Shown here: one piece after another, positions 19,182 through 28,117 of the stretch
How the letters are laid out: the number at the start of each line of letters is the position of its first letter
How positions within the stretch are numbered: position 1 is the stretch's first letter
NCBI GenBank assembly: GCA_964393405.1
Contig: CAYMTR010000008.1
Coordinates: forward strand, 1 to 64,000
Source: CAYMTR01 sp964393405
GTDB taxonomy: Bacteria; Bacteroidota; Bacteroidia; Bacteroidales; Prolixibacteraceae
Direction: 5' to 3'
Length of the DNA stretch: 64,000 nucleotides
Position numbers and translations under genes: made by a program
Notes under the pieces: generated by a model
The model's database searches: none
The model's input: only the letters and a program-made list of their open reading frames with translations
What the model was told of the DNA's origin: nothing

Positions 19182-20510
19182 ATGGCAGCAAAGCAATCCA
19201 AAATTTTTGTTTTAGATACCAATGTTATACTTCACGATCATCGTTGTATTTTTAATTTTCAGGATAATGATGTTGTGTTGCCAATAACTGTTCTTGAAGA
19301 ACTTGATAAGTTTAAAAGAGGTAGCGACCAATTGAATTATCAGGCAAGAGAATTTGTGAGGCTTCTTGATGAATTGGTAAAAGACGACCTTTTTAATGGT
19401 GGATTATCTTTAGGATCTAAAAAAGGTAAATTAAAAATTGAAACCGGAAAACCACCTACCGAAAAAATTCTGGCTTCTTTTAAGGAAGATATTCCTGATC
19501 ATAGGATTTTAGCCATTACTGAGTACCTAAAAAATTTAAACAAACCAAGGAAGGTAGTCCTCATATCAAAAGATATTAACCTAAGAATGAAGGCAAAATC
19601 CCTTGGAATTGATGCTGAGGATTATAAAAATGATAAAGTTACTGATCCTCAGATTCTTGATAAGGGAGTTAATATCAAAGACCAATTTGATGACATCCTG
19701 ATTACTAAATTATATGATGAGAAGTTCTTGTCTCTAAATGATTCGGGTTTCGAGAAACAGCCTAACGCTAATGAGTATTTTATTCTCAGGGGTTCAAATA
19801 CTTCTGCTTTAGTAAGGTATGATATTGAAGCTAAGCGATTTGAAAGAGTAGATAAAAAAACCGCGTATGGTATAAAACCTAGGAACGCTGAACAGACGTT
19901 TTTGTTGAATGCATTGTTTAATCCTGAAATTAAGCTGGTGGCTGTTACCGGAAAAGCGGGAACAGGAAAAACATTACTTGCTTTAGCTGCCGCAGTTGCC
20001 CAATATGACCAGTTTGATCAGATTATGTTGGCAAGACCAATCGTTGCTTTAAGTAACCGCGACATAGGTTTCCTTCCAGGTGATGCTGACGAGAAAATTA
20101 GACCCTATATGCAGCCATTATACGATAATTTGGGTGTGATCAAACATTGCTTTAATCCTAGGAGTGTTGAATTCACCAGAATTGACGAGATGGAAAAGGA
20201 AGAAAAACTTGTAATTGCTGCTTTGGCTTATATCAGAGGAAGGAGTCTTTCGAATTCATACTTTATTATTGATGAAGCTCAGAATTTAACTCCTCATGAA
20301 GTTAAGACTATAATTACCAGGGCAGGGGAGGGAACAAAGATTGTTTTTACCGGTGATTTACATCAGATAGATTCTCCATATCTTGATCAACAGTCAAATG
20401 GATTAGCATACTTATCTGATAAAATGAAAGGACAACCATTATTTGCTCACATAAATCTTGTGAAGGGTGAAAGAAGTTACCTCGCCGAACTTGCTAGCGA
20501 TTTGCTTTAG
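19182..20510 (+). CDS. PIN-PhoH family ATPase/ribonuclease
   Basis: The 442-residue protein combines an N-terminal PIN domain (FVLDTNVILHD, catalytic Asp12, to about residue 140) with a C-terminal PhoH ATPase. The P-loop GKAGTGKT is at about 257-264, LARPIVALSNRDIGFLPGD follows, and a Walker B-like FIIDEAQNLTP lies around 363. PIN-PhoH (PhoH2-type) proteins are proposed to be ATP-dependent RNA-unwinding ribonucleases. I use the ATG at 19182 (MAAKQSKIF); an upstream in-frame TTG at 19167 adds five residues with no support. Single gene, followed by an unusual structured region at 20578-20650. Confidence 0.92.
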   Translation: MAAKQSKIFVLDTNVILHDHRCIFNFQDNDVVLPITVLEELDKFKRGSDQLNYQAREFVRLLDELVKDDLFNGGLSLGSKKGKLKIETGKPPTEKILASFKEDIPDHRILAITEYLKNLNKPRKVVLISKDINLRMKAKSLGIDAEDYKNDKVTDPQILDKGVNIKDQFDDILITKLYDEKFLSLNDSGFEKQPNANEYFILRGSNTSALVRYDIEAKRFERVDKKTAYGIKPRNAEQTFLLNALFNPEIKLVAVTGKAGTGKTLLALAAAVAQYDQFDQIMLARPIVALSNRDIGFLPGDADEKIRPYMQPLYDNLGVIKHCFNPRSVEFTRIDEMEKEEKLVIAALAYIRGRSLSNSYFIIDEAQNLTPHEVKTIITRAGEGTKIVFTGDLHQIDSPYLDQQSNGLAYLSDKMKGQPLFAHINLVKGERSYLAELASDLL

Positions 20511-20577
20511 AATAAATAGACATTTTAAAATGAAGTAGTTTGCAATATTTTTTTTAACATCCCGTTCTATTAATAAC

Positions 20578-20650
20578 AAGGATTGGGAAGTTACTCACTT
20601 CTATTGCAGGTTATCGTTGGTCATAAATTTTATATATCCTCCCAATCCTT
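20578..20650 (+). ncRNA. Candidate structured RNA or long-loop terminator
   Basis: Perfect 11-bp arms (20578-20588, AAGGATTGGGA, and 20640-20650, TCCCAATCCTT) enclose 51 bases and lead into a T-run. Inside, AAGT/ACTT (20588-20600 region) and TTAT/ATAA could form two smaller stems, giving a three-way junction. It could be the terminator of the PIN-PhoH gene, a small RNA, or a leader structure of the nitroreductase gene starting 20 bases later. The outer pairing is visible in the sequence; the RNA role is inference. Confidence 0.4.
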
Positions 20651-20669
20651 TTTCTTTAAATAATTTATT

Positions 20670-21239
20670 ATGATTAAAGATTTATTGATTAAGAACCGCA
20701 GCTATAGACGATATGATGAATCAATTAAAATTGCTAAGGAGCAATTGGTAAAGTGGATTGATCTTGTTCGTTTTTGTCCGTCAGGAAGGAATTCTCAACC
20801 CCTAAAATATATTATTTCCTACGAGGAAGAAAAGAATGAAAAAGTCTTTTCAACTCTTTCATGGGCTGCTTATCTTAAAGATTGGGACGGTCCTGTAAAA
20901 GGCGAAAGACCAAGTGCATATATAATACAATTGCTTGACACAACTATTACTAACAATTTCTTCTGTGACGATGGGATTGCGGCTCAAAGTATTTTGTTAA
21001 GTGCCGTTGAGGAAGGTTTCGGTGGATGTATTTTTAGATCAATAAATAAGCCAATGCTGATGAAATTACTTGCTATTCCAGATCATTTTCAAATTATAAA
21101 TGTAATTTCTCTCGGTAAGCCGGTTGAAAGAATTGTTATAGATGACATAAAGGATGATGATTATAAATATTGGCGTGAAAAAGACGGAACTCATCACGTA
21201 CCGAAAAGATTATTAAATGAAATATTATTGGACTTATAA
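20670..21239 (+). CDS. Nitroreductase-family flavoprotein
   Basis: The 189-residue protein starts with LLIKNRSYRRYDES and continues with FCPSGRNSQPLKYIIS, the phosphate- and FMN-binding start of nitroreductase-fold proteins. DDGIAAQSILLSAVEEGFGGCIF and a C-terminal VISLGKPVE also fit. These enzymes use NAD(P)H and FMN to reduce nitro, quinone or other acceptors; the physiological substrate is unknown. It converges on the proline dehydrogenase gene with only two bases between stop codons and no terminator. Confidence 0.85.
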   Translation: MIKDLLIKNRSYRRYDESIKIAKEQLVKWIDLVRFCPSGRNSQPLKYIISYEEEKNEKVFSTLSWAAYLKDWDGPVKGERPSAYIIQLLDTTITNNFFCDDGIAAQSILLSAVEEGFGGCIFRSINKPMLMKLLAIPDHFQIINVISLGKPVERIVIDDIKDDDYKYWREKDGTHHVPKRLLNEILLDL

Positions 21240-21241
21240 TT

Positions 21242-22156
21242 CTATCCTCTTACAAATATTGCTTTAGTTATATCCCAAACCATTTTGGGATTTTCTTTTA
21301 ATCTTCTTGAGCAATATCCAAACCACTGTTTCCCGTATGGTACATAAACTCTCATTTTGTGACCTTCTGATACTATTCTTTCTCTCAGGTTAGGAGCTAC
21401 ACCGTATAGCATTTGAAATTCATACATATTGTCAAGAACCGAATAGTTTTGAATTAACTTAATTGCTTTTTCAATAAGAAATGTATCGTGAGTGGCAATT
21501 CCTGAGTAAATATTGTTTTTTAACATTAGCTCCAAAATCTTTAGATAGTTCAATCTTATATCTTCGTAATCTTTATATGCAACTTCCTCTGATTCAATAT
21601 ATATTCCTTTGCATAGCCTGAAATCAAGATTTGTCTCTTTGTCATTCTGCTCAGCAATCAGACTTTCAATATCGAAAAGCGTTCTTTTTAAGTATGCTTG
21701 AAATACTATTCCAACATTCTTGGGAAATTCCGATTTTAATTTCTTATATAACTCAATTTCATCTGTTGTACATTGAGAATCTTCCATGTCAATTCTAATG
21801 AAACTGTTTATCTGTGACGCTTTTTTTACAACTTCCCTTGTATAATTGTAACATTTATCTTTATCTATCAATAATCCAAAACTTGTGGGTTTTATCGAAA
21901 AATTGCCAAGAATGATTTCTTCTGAGAATTTTTCTATAATCTTCAAATAATCGTTTTTGTTTTTTTCAGCTTCATCAATTGTTTTAATAAACTCACCAAG
22001 TAAATCTACAGTTATATAGATGCCTTTTAAATTTAACTGCCTCGCAGCACTTATACATTCTTCTATTGTTTCTCCTGCAACATACTTTTTTGAAAAAATC
22101 CAAATGAATTTTTTTGGAAAGTACGGTAATATATTGGCAATTAGCTTGTTAAACAT
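21242..22156 (-). CDS. Proline dehydrogenase
   Basis: The 304-residue single-domain enzyme shows the PutA/ProDH barrel features: FIRIDMEDSQCT, DFRLCKGIYIESEEVAYKD, GIATHD, YEFQMLYGV and the C-terminal RVYVPYGKQWFGYCSRRLKENP that contacts proline and FAD. It oxidises proline to 1-pyrroline-5-carboxylate and passes electrons to quinone at the membrane. The partner P5C dehydrogenase is not fused but lies at 37647 on the plus strand. The size fits monofunctional bacterial ProDH. Confidence 0.93.
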   Translation of the reverse strand: MFNKLIANILPYFPKKFIWIFSKKYVAGETIEECISAARQLNLKGIYITVDLLGEFIKTIDEAEKNKNDYLKIIEKFSEEIILGNFSIKPTSFGLLIDKDKCYNYTREVVKKASQINSFIRIDMEDSQCTTDEIELYKKLKSEFPKNVGIVFQAYLKRTLFDIESLIAEQNDKETNLDFRLCKGIYIESEEVAYKDYEDIRLNYLKILELMLKNNIYSGIATHDTFLIEKAIKLIQNYSVLDNMYEFQMLYGVAPNLRERIVSEGHKMRVYVPYGKQWFGYCSRRLKENPKMVWDITKAIFVRG

Positions 22157-22252
22157 AGATCTGTGATTTTTTATATCCTTAATGCTTAAAGCTAAATTTA
22201 ATGTATCCTGATTATGTTGTAAATGACCGAAATCAGTAGTATTGTATGATTT

Positions 22253-22282
22253 TTGACATGAATTATAAAGACAATAACTTTG
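22253..22282 (+). promoter_or_regulatory. Bacteroidota-type promoter for the OmpH/Skp gene
   Basis: TTG (22253-22255) and TAACTTTG (22275-22282) are separated by 19 bases, a good match to the phylum consensus TTG-N19-TAnnTTTG. Transcription would start near 22289, about 60 bases before the ATG. A second -7-like TATATTTG lies at 22319-22326 without a well-spaced -33 element. Confidence 0.65.
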
Positions 22283-22348
22283 TTTGTTTTGATAGCATGT
22301 TTAAATAAATTTTAAAATTATATTTGCACTTAAACAAATTAATTAAAG

Positions 22349-22942
22349 ATGAAAAAGTTACCATTAATCTTAAGTATTATAGCCCTTGTAGGAATTATTG
22401 CGTTAACAGTCATGTTTTTAGCAAATGGACTTGGTGGAAGCTCAAAAAAGAATTCTAAAGAATCAGATTCATCAAGTGAAATAAAAATTGCATACATTCA
22501 AACCGATTCTGTGCTGGTTAATTATCAATTAGCTATTGATCTTCAAAAAGATTTCATAAATCAACAGCAACAATATAATTCTGAATTTGGCAGAAAAAGA
22601 GAGTCTTTAGAAAGACAAGCTGTCGCTTTTCAAGAAAAATTACAACGGGGTGGTTTCCTTACCGAAGAAAGAGCCGTTAATGAAAGAGATAAAATATTAG
22701 CTCAGGAAGAGGAAATGAAAAGGATGGATTATGAGCTTTCAAATAAGCTTGGACAAATGGAAGCTTCGATGAATCAACGTTTGGCTGACAGTATTATGTC
22801 TTATGTCAAAGAATTCAATCAGAATCATAATTATACATACATCCTTAGCAATAGTGGTAATATTATTGTTGGTGATCAGAAATATAATATCAGCAAGGAA
22901 ATTCTTGATGGTCTTAACAGAAGATATGCTAATTCTAAATAA
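22349..22942 (+). CDS. OmpH/Skp-family periplasmic chaperone
   Basis: The 197-residue protein has an N-terminal hydrophobic segment (about residues 5-28) and a Ser/Lys-rich linker. IAYIQTDSVLVNYQLAIDLQKDF then leads into a long Gln/Glu-rich coiled coil (about 70-150) and a conserved end YILSNSGNIIVGDQKYNIS. This is the Skp/OmpH pattern: trimeric coiled-coil chaperones that hold unfolded outer-membrane proteins in the periplasm. The lack of a clear signal cleavage site suggests it may stay anchored to the inner membrane. Monocistronic, with its own promoter and a strong terminator. Confidence 0.88.
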   Translation: MKKLPLILSIIALVGIIALTVMFLANGLGGSSKKNSKESDSSSEIKIAYIQTDSVLVNYQLAIDLQKDFINQQQQYNSEFGRKRESLERQAVAFQEKLQRGGFLTEERAVNERDKILAQEEEMKRMDYELSNKLGQMEASMNQRLADSIMSYVKEFNQNHNYTYILSNSGNIIVGDQKYNISKEILDGLNRRYANSK

Positions 22943-22962
22943 TTACTAAATAAGTATATTTG

Positions 22963-22992
22963 AAACCGTGTTAACTTTAACACGGTTTTTTT
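22963..22992 (+). terminator. Rho-independent terminator after the OmpH/Skp gene
   Basis: Perfect 11-bp arms (22963-22973, AAACCGTGTTA, and 22978-22988) enclose a 4-base loop. A run of seven T's (22986-22992) overlaps the end of the right arm. It lies 20 bases after the stop codon. Confidence 0.92.
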
Positions 22993-23005
22993 ATTTCTGA
23001 TTCTT

Positions 23006-24250
23006 ATGAGCTTTGCAGATGCATATATTGAAAAGAATAAAGGTCCTTTCTTTTTTGAACCAAAAATATTTGTGCCCTGCCAATTATTTGTTGTGATTCC
23101 TTGCTATGATGAACCTGATGTAACCAAGACTTTACTTTCGCTGTTTGAATGTGAAGATCCCGGAATTCTTGTGTCTGTATTGGTAGTCATTAATTGTAGC
23201 GAAACTTCTATACAAACTATAAAAAATCAAAATGGAATTTCTTTTAATGAGATTATTGTTTTAAAACAATCATCTCCTATTTGGCTTGATCTAAATGTTT
23301 TAAATGTTGGAGAGCTACCTTTTAAAAACGCCGGAGTTGGATGGGCTAGAAAAATAGGCATGGACTGGGCAATTGTGAATTTTAATAAGTTCGATGAAAA
23401 AGACGGAATTATTGTTTCTTTAGATGCTGATTCTTTGGTTGATAGAAACTATTTAAAGGCTATATGTGACTTTCATAAAAGAAATCCCGATTACGTAGCT
23501 TCAACAATTTACTTCGAACATCTTTTTGACAATAGTGAGACTGCTCATGCTGCAATTCTATACGAATTGTATATGAGATATTTTAAGAATGCTCTTAAAT
23601 CAACTAGTTTTCCGGGGGCTATGTATACTGTCGGCTCTTGTTTCTCAGTTATTGCTGAAGCATATGTTGCTCAAGGTGGGATGAATAGGAGAAAGGCTGG
23701 TGAAGACTTCTATTTTTTAAACAAAATTTTAATGTTTGGGAAAATATGTGAGAACAACAATACCGTGGTCTTTCCTTCTTCACGATTTTCAGATAGAGTA
23801 CCTTTTGGAACCGGACAAGTATTAAGTAATTTTATTTCTGAAGCTAAGAAAGTATATTATACTTATTCACATGATTCTTTCTTGCCCTTGATTGATATAT
23901 TCTCTAATCTTGATCTTATTTATCAAAGACGGTCATTTGATGAATTTATTAGAGATAAGGTGTTATTGAATTTTTGTATTAAAAACTCTATTCAAGATAG
24001 AATTAATAGCTTGATTTCTAATTGTAGCACAAAGGACGTTTTTCTTAAAAGATTCTATCATTTATTCGATAATTTCACAATAATAAAGTGGCTGAACTAT
24101 GCTACTGAGAATTCTTTTCCTAAATCTGATTTATTGAACGAGAGCATTAAACTATTTCAATTTATAGGTGTTGATATAAAACATGATGAAAATGATCCTT
24201 TAAATATTCTTAGTATATTTAGGGAAAGAGATAAAAACAATTTATTGTAG
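23006..24250 (+). CDS. Family 2 glycosyltransferase
   Basis: The 414-residue protein has a GT2 fold in its first 260 residues: LFVVIPCYDEPDVTKTLLSLF, the DADSLVDRNYL metal motif and a GEDFYFLNKIL segment that fits the catalytic acid region. It lacks membrane segments and appears cytoplasmic. GT2 enzymes transfer sugar from nucleotide-sugar donors; the acceptor is unknown. The C-terminal third (about 280-414) is helical and not recognised. The small membrane protein gene follows after nine bases, so they are probably co-transcribed. Confidence 0.83.
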   Translation: MSFADAYIEKNKGPFFFEPKIFVPCQLFVVIPCYDEPDVTKTLLSLFECEDPGILVSVLVVINCSETSIQTIKNQNGISFNEIIVLKQSSPIWLDLNVLNVGELPFKNAGVGWARKIGMDWAIVNFNKFDEKDGIIVSLDADSLVDRNYLKAICDFHKRNPDYVASTIYFEHLFDNSETAHAAILYELYMRYFKNALKSTSFPGAMYTVGSCFSVIAEAYVAQGGMNRRKAGEDFYFLNKILMFGKICENNNTVVFPSSRFSDRVPFGTGQVLSNFISEAKKVYYTYSHDSFLPLIDIFSNLDLIYQRRSFDEFIRDKVLLNFCIKNSIQDRINSLISNCSTKDVFLKRFYHLFDNFTIIKWLNYATENSFPKSDLLNESIKLFQFIGVDIKHDENDPLNILSIFRERDKNNLL

Positions 24251-24259
24251 ATTGCAAAT

Positions 24260-24466
24260 ATGGAATTTTTAAAATTATTATTGATTGTAGTTATTCTTCT
24301 TGCTTTAGCTGTTTTTGGTTTAGCAATACAGATTATTTTTAAGAAGACACACAAATTTCCTAATCTTCACATTAGTAAGAATAAGAAATTACGGGATCAA
24401 GGTATTACTTGTGCTCAAAGTTGGGATAAAAGCGAACAGATAAAGGCCAGGGAAAAGCTAAAATGA
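24260..24466 (+). CDS. Small single-pass membrane protein, conserved type
   Basis: The 68-residue protein has one membrane helix (about residues 3-26), then a short basic cytoplasmic tail with HISKNKKLRDQGITCAQSWD containing the only Cys. Small proteins with this type of HxxxNKxLRxxGIxC tail occur in Bacteroidota, as I recall the family; the function is unknown. It starts nine bases after the GT2 gene. Its last nine bases overlap the convergent propeller gene (24458-24466). It has one Cys rather than the Cys cluster expected of the NQR maturation factor NqrM, so I do not call it that. Confidence 0.75.
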   Translation: MEFLKLLLIVVILLALAVFGLAIQIIFKKTHKFPNLHISKNKKLRDQGITCAQSWDKSEQIKAREKLK

Positions 24467-25591
24467 TTGTAATTTAATTTTTAAAATCATAGGCTTCCTT
24501 TCACTATTTACGACCTCTGTTAACTCATCAAATATTGACGGTATGTTTTCAATACCTGAATTAAACAATTGCCTGAATTTTCTAGGCATTACAAAAAAAA
24601 CCAGTTCATTTTCATCAGTCAGGCTCTGAGCCTTGTCGAAAGCTCCAATTCCAGCATTCTCAGTGTAACTGTAAGTAATCTTTTTTGTTTTATCATAAAT
24701 AATATGGTATACCTCTTTTTGTGTCTCACTTGTAAAATTTAAAAAGAAGTAAGCAAAGTCTTTATTCTCAAGATATTTTTTAATAGAATAATAGCCGGTG
24801 TGATTGATATGCCTATATGAATCATAAGCATCCAGCATATGGTAGTTTGGTAATAGATTTTTATTCCCAAAATTGAAATTATACTTTTCAGTAATATTGT
24901 TATTCTTTACTAAATAGGTGGTGTTACCTAAAAGCTCCCACATATATGTTCCTTCACTTGTTGTATAAAATGCAAAACCTTCTGTAGGAGTACTTTTTGA
25001 TACTAAACGCAGTTTCTTATCAATGGTTTTTCCAGCTTTGTCTGCTATTAAAAGTCTGTATTGTGTTTCTTTATTGTTCCATCCTGTATATATCAGATAA
25101 TTACCTTCTTTTGTCCTTGTAAAGTCCGAAAGATTGATTCCTACCTTAATTTGATCAATCTTTTTCCCTTCATACGTGAATCGTTGTATTGATGATTCTT
25201 CAAAGCTATATATTTCAACTTGCTTGTTGAATGGGTTTATATTGAATTTGACAGGATTTCGTAAGACAAGCTTATCTGTTTTTAATTTAGCCGAATCTTG
25301 TTCATTTATTGTATTTAATAAATTCCCATCTTCATCAAATCTGTAAGCACACTGTTTAAATTTATTATCAAGGATAAAATAGTTATTGTCGTAGTATTTT
25401 AACTCCATATCTGAAGAAATCATTCCTGACTTCTGGATTTGAAGTGGAGTAAACTGAATTTCAGAAAACAATGGGCTCTCCAATATATCGATTATCGGAG
25501 GTTGTATTAAAGAAATCTCTACCTGGCCTTTTAAAGAATTGAGGCTGATTATTAGGATCAAGGTTAATATAAGTTTCTTCAATATGTTCAT
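24458..25591 (-). CDS. Secreted 6-bladed beta-propeller-like protein
   Basis: The 377-residue protein starts at the ATG at 25591 (MNILKKLILTLILIISLNSLKGQ), a clear signal peptide with an AAAAGAGAA purine-rich site upstream; an in-frame TTG at 25615 is disregarded. Repeated strand pairs such as YYDNNYFILDNKFKQCAYRFDEDGNLLNTI resemble the Bacteroidota 6-bladed propeller family (BF3164-like). No catalytic residues were recognised. It is the last gene of the minus-strand block, 92 bases after apbE. A surface or periplasmic binding role is inference. Confidence 0.72.
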   Translation of the reverse strand: MNILKKLILTLILIISLNSLKGQVEISLIQPPIIDILESPLFSEIQFTPLQIQKSGMISSDMELKYYDNNYFILDNKFKQCAYRFDEDGNLLNTINEQDSAKLKTDKLVLRNPVKFNINPFNKQVEIYSFEESSIQRFTYEGKKIDQIKVGINLSDFTRTKEGNYLIYTGWNNKETQYRLLIADKAGKTIDKKLRLVSKSTPTEGFAFYTTSEGTYMWELLGNTTYLVKNNNITEKYNFNFGNKNLLPNYHMLDAYDSYRHINHTGYYSIKKYLENKDFAYFFLNFTSETQKEVYHIIYDKTKKITYSYTENAGIGAFDKAQSLTDENELVFFVMPRKFRQLFNSGIENIPSIFDELTEVVNSERKPMILKIKLQSF

Positions 25592-25683
25592 TTCTCTTTT
25601 ATTAGAATATTGCAAGTTAATAATTTTTAAGATAAAACTGTTTATTCAAAAAGAGTGCCACTTATAGAAGAATTTCAATTTTT

Positions 25684-26688
25684 CTACTTCTCTATTAGTT
25701 TTTCAAATCCCTTTGTAAATTTAATTTGATTATCCCCATTTTCATCTGAATAAATCAAAAGTATTTCTATCCCGGGAAGGCTAGAACTCATTTCTATCGT
25801 TTTTTCAACTCCCAGAACCATGCATGCAGTAGCATAAGCATCGGCTGTCATACAATCTTCGGCAATTACTGAAGCACTTAGTAAATTGTGGTCAACCGGA
25901 TAACCGGTATTTGGATTGATTGTATGTGCATATTTCTTTCCATTTTCCATGTAGAAGTTTCTGTAATTTCCTGATGTAGCTATTGCCTTGTTGTCTAATG
26001 ATATAATTGCCTCAAGTCCATTAGGAGTCACGGGTTCATTATCGTTGGGTTCATTGATTCCAATCCGCCATACTTTGCCTTCCTTGTTTACTCCTCTTGC
26101 AACAACTTCACCACCAATCTCTACCATGTAATTTTTGCAACCTTGATTTTTTAAGTAATCTCCGGCAACATCAACTGCATAGCCTTTTGCAATTGCACTA
26201 AAATCGAGCATTGTTCGTAGATCTTCTTTAATAATGGTATTATTTTCAAGGCGTATTTTCTTGTAACCTACAAATTGAAGCAGGCTGTCAATTAATCTCG
26301 TTGATATATTTTCCTTTGCTTTAAATCCAAAACCCCAAGCATTTACTAGCGGAGCTACGGTTACGTCAAAAGCACCATCAGATGTTTCAGATACTTCTAA
26401 AGCCTTGTTGTATACTCTTAAGAAATATTCGTCTAATACAACTGATTCATTTCGGTTGACTTTCGATAAAACAGATTCTTTATTAAAAGTCGATACTGAT
26501 TTGTCTAAAAGATTTAACTGATTTTCGATGCCTTCTTTTAAGTCTTCTCCGGTAGGACTTTCATACGTTATGTGATATATTGTGCCATAAATAAACCCTT
26601 CATTTGTAATATATTTACTTTTGGCTTCTTGGGTCTTGCATGAGAATAATAAGATTATTGCCAGAAGAAAGGACAAAGTTCTTGTCAT
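25684..26688 (-). CDS. apbE: FAD:protein FMN transferase
   Basis: The 334-residue lipoprotein has a signal peptide with lipobox LLFSC (Cys17). ApbE motifs follow: FIYGTIYHITYESP, TSDGAFDVTVAPLVNAWGFG, AIAKGYAVDVAG, VEIGGEVVARG and AIATSGNYRNFY, with the C-terminal TADAYATACMVLG. ApbE uses FAD to attach FMN covalently to Thr or Ser in target proteins outside the inner membrane. The likely targets are encoded a few genes upstream: NqrB (Thr215 in SGATPLA) and NqrC (Thr208 in SGGTIT). It is separated from the nqr genes by the chemoreceptor and binding-protein genes, an unusual order. Confidence 0.95.
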   Translation of the reverse strand: MTRTLSFLLAIILLFSCKTQEAKSKYITNEGFIYGTIYHITYESPTGEDLKEGIENQLNLLDKSVSTFNKESVLSKVNRNESVVLDEYFLRVYNKALEVSETSDGAFDVTVAPLVNAWGFGFKAKENISTRLIDSLLQFVGYKKIRLENNTIIKEDLRTMLDFSAIAKGYAVDVAGDYLKNQGCKNYMVEIGGEVVARGVNKEGKVWRIGINEPNDNEPVTPNGLEAIISLDNKAIATSGNYRNFYMENGKKYAHTINPNTGYPVDHNLLSASVIAEDCMTADAYATACMVLGVEKTIEMSSSLPGIEILLIYSDENGDNQIKFTKGFEKLIEK

Positions 26689-26715
26689 AAATATTTTGTA
26701 TTGTTTAGTAGTAGA

Positions 26716-28104
26716 TTAAATACTTTTTCTGATTTTTTGTATTGCCTCTTTAGCAGTCATTTGTCCTTGAATTACCTCAAGATAGTAAATAGGCGTATTA
26801 GCATTGGATTCATTTAGTACCCAAGAACTACTTTCGTAGTATCTGTAAGTGTTCAAACCATAGGTATCCTGAATATGATATGAGAAGTTTTCAAATTGAT
26901 CTCCTCCGAAGGATACTCCCGTAAGATTGCCCTTTATTCCAGTTGGGCATTTTGTATACCTGACCCACATTTCAGACATTGCAGGTCTGTTCATGTCTAA
27001 AAGAAATCTAATGGCCTCTTCTTTGTGTGGGGCATTTTTCAATACTGCCCACATCACCTGATAGCCTCCAGGATAAACTGAAGTTTTATTAAAACTTGGA
27101 AATTCTGTAGGCATACAGTTGTGTATCTTTTTGTCATCTATCGACTGCCAAATATTGTACATCCATGACCCATTTATGTAAAAAAGGCACTCTTCATTTA
27201 CAAGAGATGACTTTGTTTTATCCCAATTGACATTTTTCCACCCCGGGTTTAATGGTTTGTATTTGGACATTAATTCAATAGCTTCAAGCGTTTTAGCCCA
27301 AGCATTTAATCTTCTTTCAGTTATTTGTCCTGAGAAAAATTCTTTAGAGTCGTTGAGCAACGAGGAAAACATCTGTATAGCAATTACCATAGTTGTAGGC
27401 CAATCTACAGATTCATAAACGGGTGTAATATATTTATCAGGATTCTGGGTGTTATAAGTGTTTACAGCTTTCAAATAGCCGATAAAATCATCAACGCTCA
27501 TTCCATATTGCTTGACTTCAAGACCAATTTTCTGTGCTACAACTTTGTTGCACCAAAGTGCCCAAAACTGACCTTCAATGTATGGTCCCGGTATTATCCC
27601 ATTCCATGATTTCTTAGCTTCAGAGGTTAATAACTCAGGTTGGGTGCCATCCCTGAATTCTTTAATCTCGCTGAAATCAACAAGATATTTCCTGGGCCAA
27701 TCAGGATCGCCACACTGTTCCAATATTTCCTGATATTCACCGTTGACTCTTATTATGTCCCACTCAGGATTATCCTTTAGAAGCATCTTTGATACAAACT
27801 TCTGATTACTCTGAAGATCTTCACGATTGTAAAATACTTCTTCAGGAAACTTAAGATTTACTCTAATATTCTGATTTCTAAATTCGTAATCCCTTGCAAA
27901 ATTTCTAACAAGATCTTCACGCTTTCCTTCGTTTAGCCAGTGCCCTATAAAATTGATGGTTACAGCGTCCTTATCTTGTGTAATTTGTTCCCCGTTAGAA
28001 ATGTCAATGTCTGAACTGCATCTTGAAAATAAGATTGTCGACGCAATAATTACAAACAAAACTATTACCCAGCCCCTGAACATTTTTATTTTTAGGAATT
28101 TCAT
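26716..28104 (-). CDS. ABC-type solute-binding lipoprotein without transporter
   Basis: Starting at the ATG at 28104 (MKFLKIKMFRGWVIV), the 462-residue protein has a signal anchor and a Cys at LFSRC, near the lipobox position though Arg before Cys is atypical. The mature part has a family 1 extracellular solute-binding fold: VTINFIGHWLNEGKREDLVRNFARDYEFRNQN, EWDIIRVNGEYQ, and LFYINGSWMYNIWQSIDDKKIHNC with VYPGGYQVMWAVLKNAPHKEEAIRFLLDM. This fold binds sugars or similar ligands in the periplasm. No ABC permease or ATPase is present nearby. The gene follows the chemoreceptor by 13 bases, so it probably feeds ligand information to it. An in-frame upstream start would overlap the chemoreceptor. 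Confidence 0.85.
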   Translation of the reverse strand: MKFLKIKMFRGWVIVLFVIIASTILFSRCSSDIDISNGEQITQDKDAVTINFIGHWLNEGKREDLVRNFARDYEFRNQNIRVNLKFPEEVFYNREDLQSNQKFVSKMLLKDNPEWDIIRVNGEYQEILEQCGDPDWPRKYLVDFSEIKEFRDGTQPELLTSEAKKSWNGIIPGPYIEGQFWALWCNKVVAQKIGLEVKQYGMSVDDFIGYLKAVNTYNTQNPDKYITPVYESVDWPTTMVIAIQMFSSLLNDSKEFFSGQITERRLNAWAKTLEAIELMSKYKPLNPGWKNVNWDKTKSSLVNEECLFYINGSWMYNIWQSIDDKKIHNCMPTEFPSFNKTSVYPGGYQVMWAVLKNAPHKEEAIRFLLDMNRPAMSEMWVRYTKCPTGIKGNLTGVSFGGDQFENFSYHIQDTYGLNTYRYYESSSWVLNESNANTPIYYLEVIQGQMTAKEAIQKIRKSI

Positions 28105-28117
28105 TAAAACTAGGTTT

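Noticed and set aside
24260..24466. NqrM maturation factor
   Set aside because: It has only one Cys in the tail, not the Cys cluster expected of NqrM.
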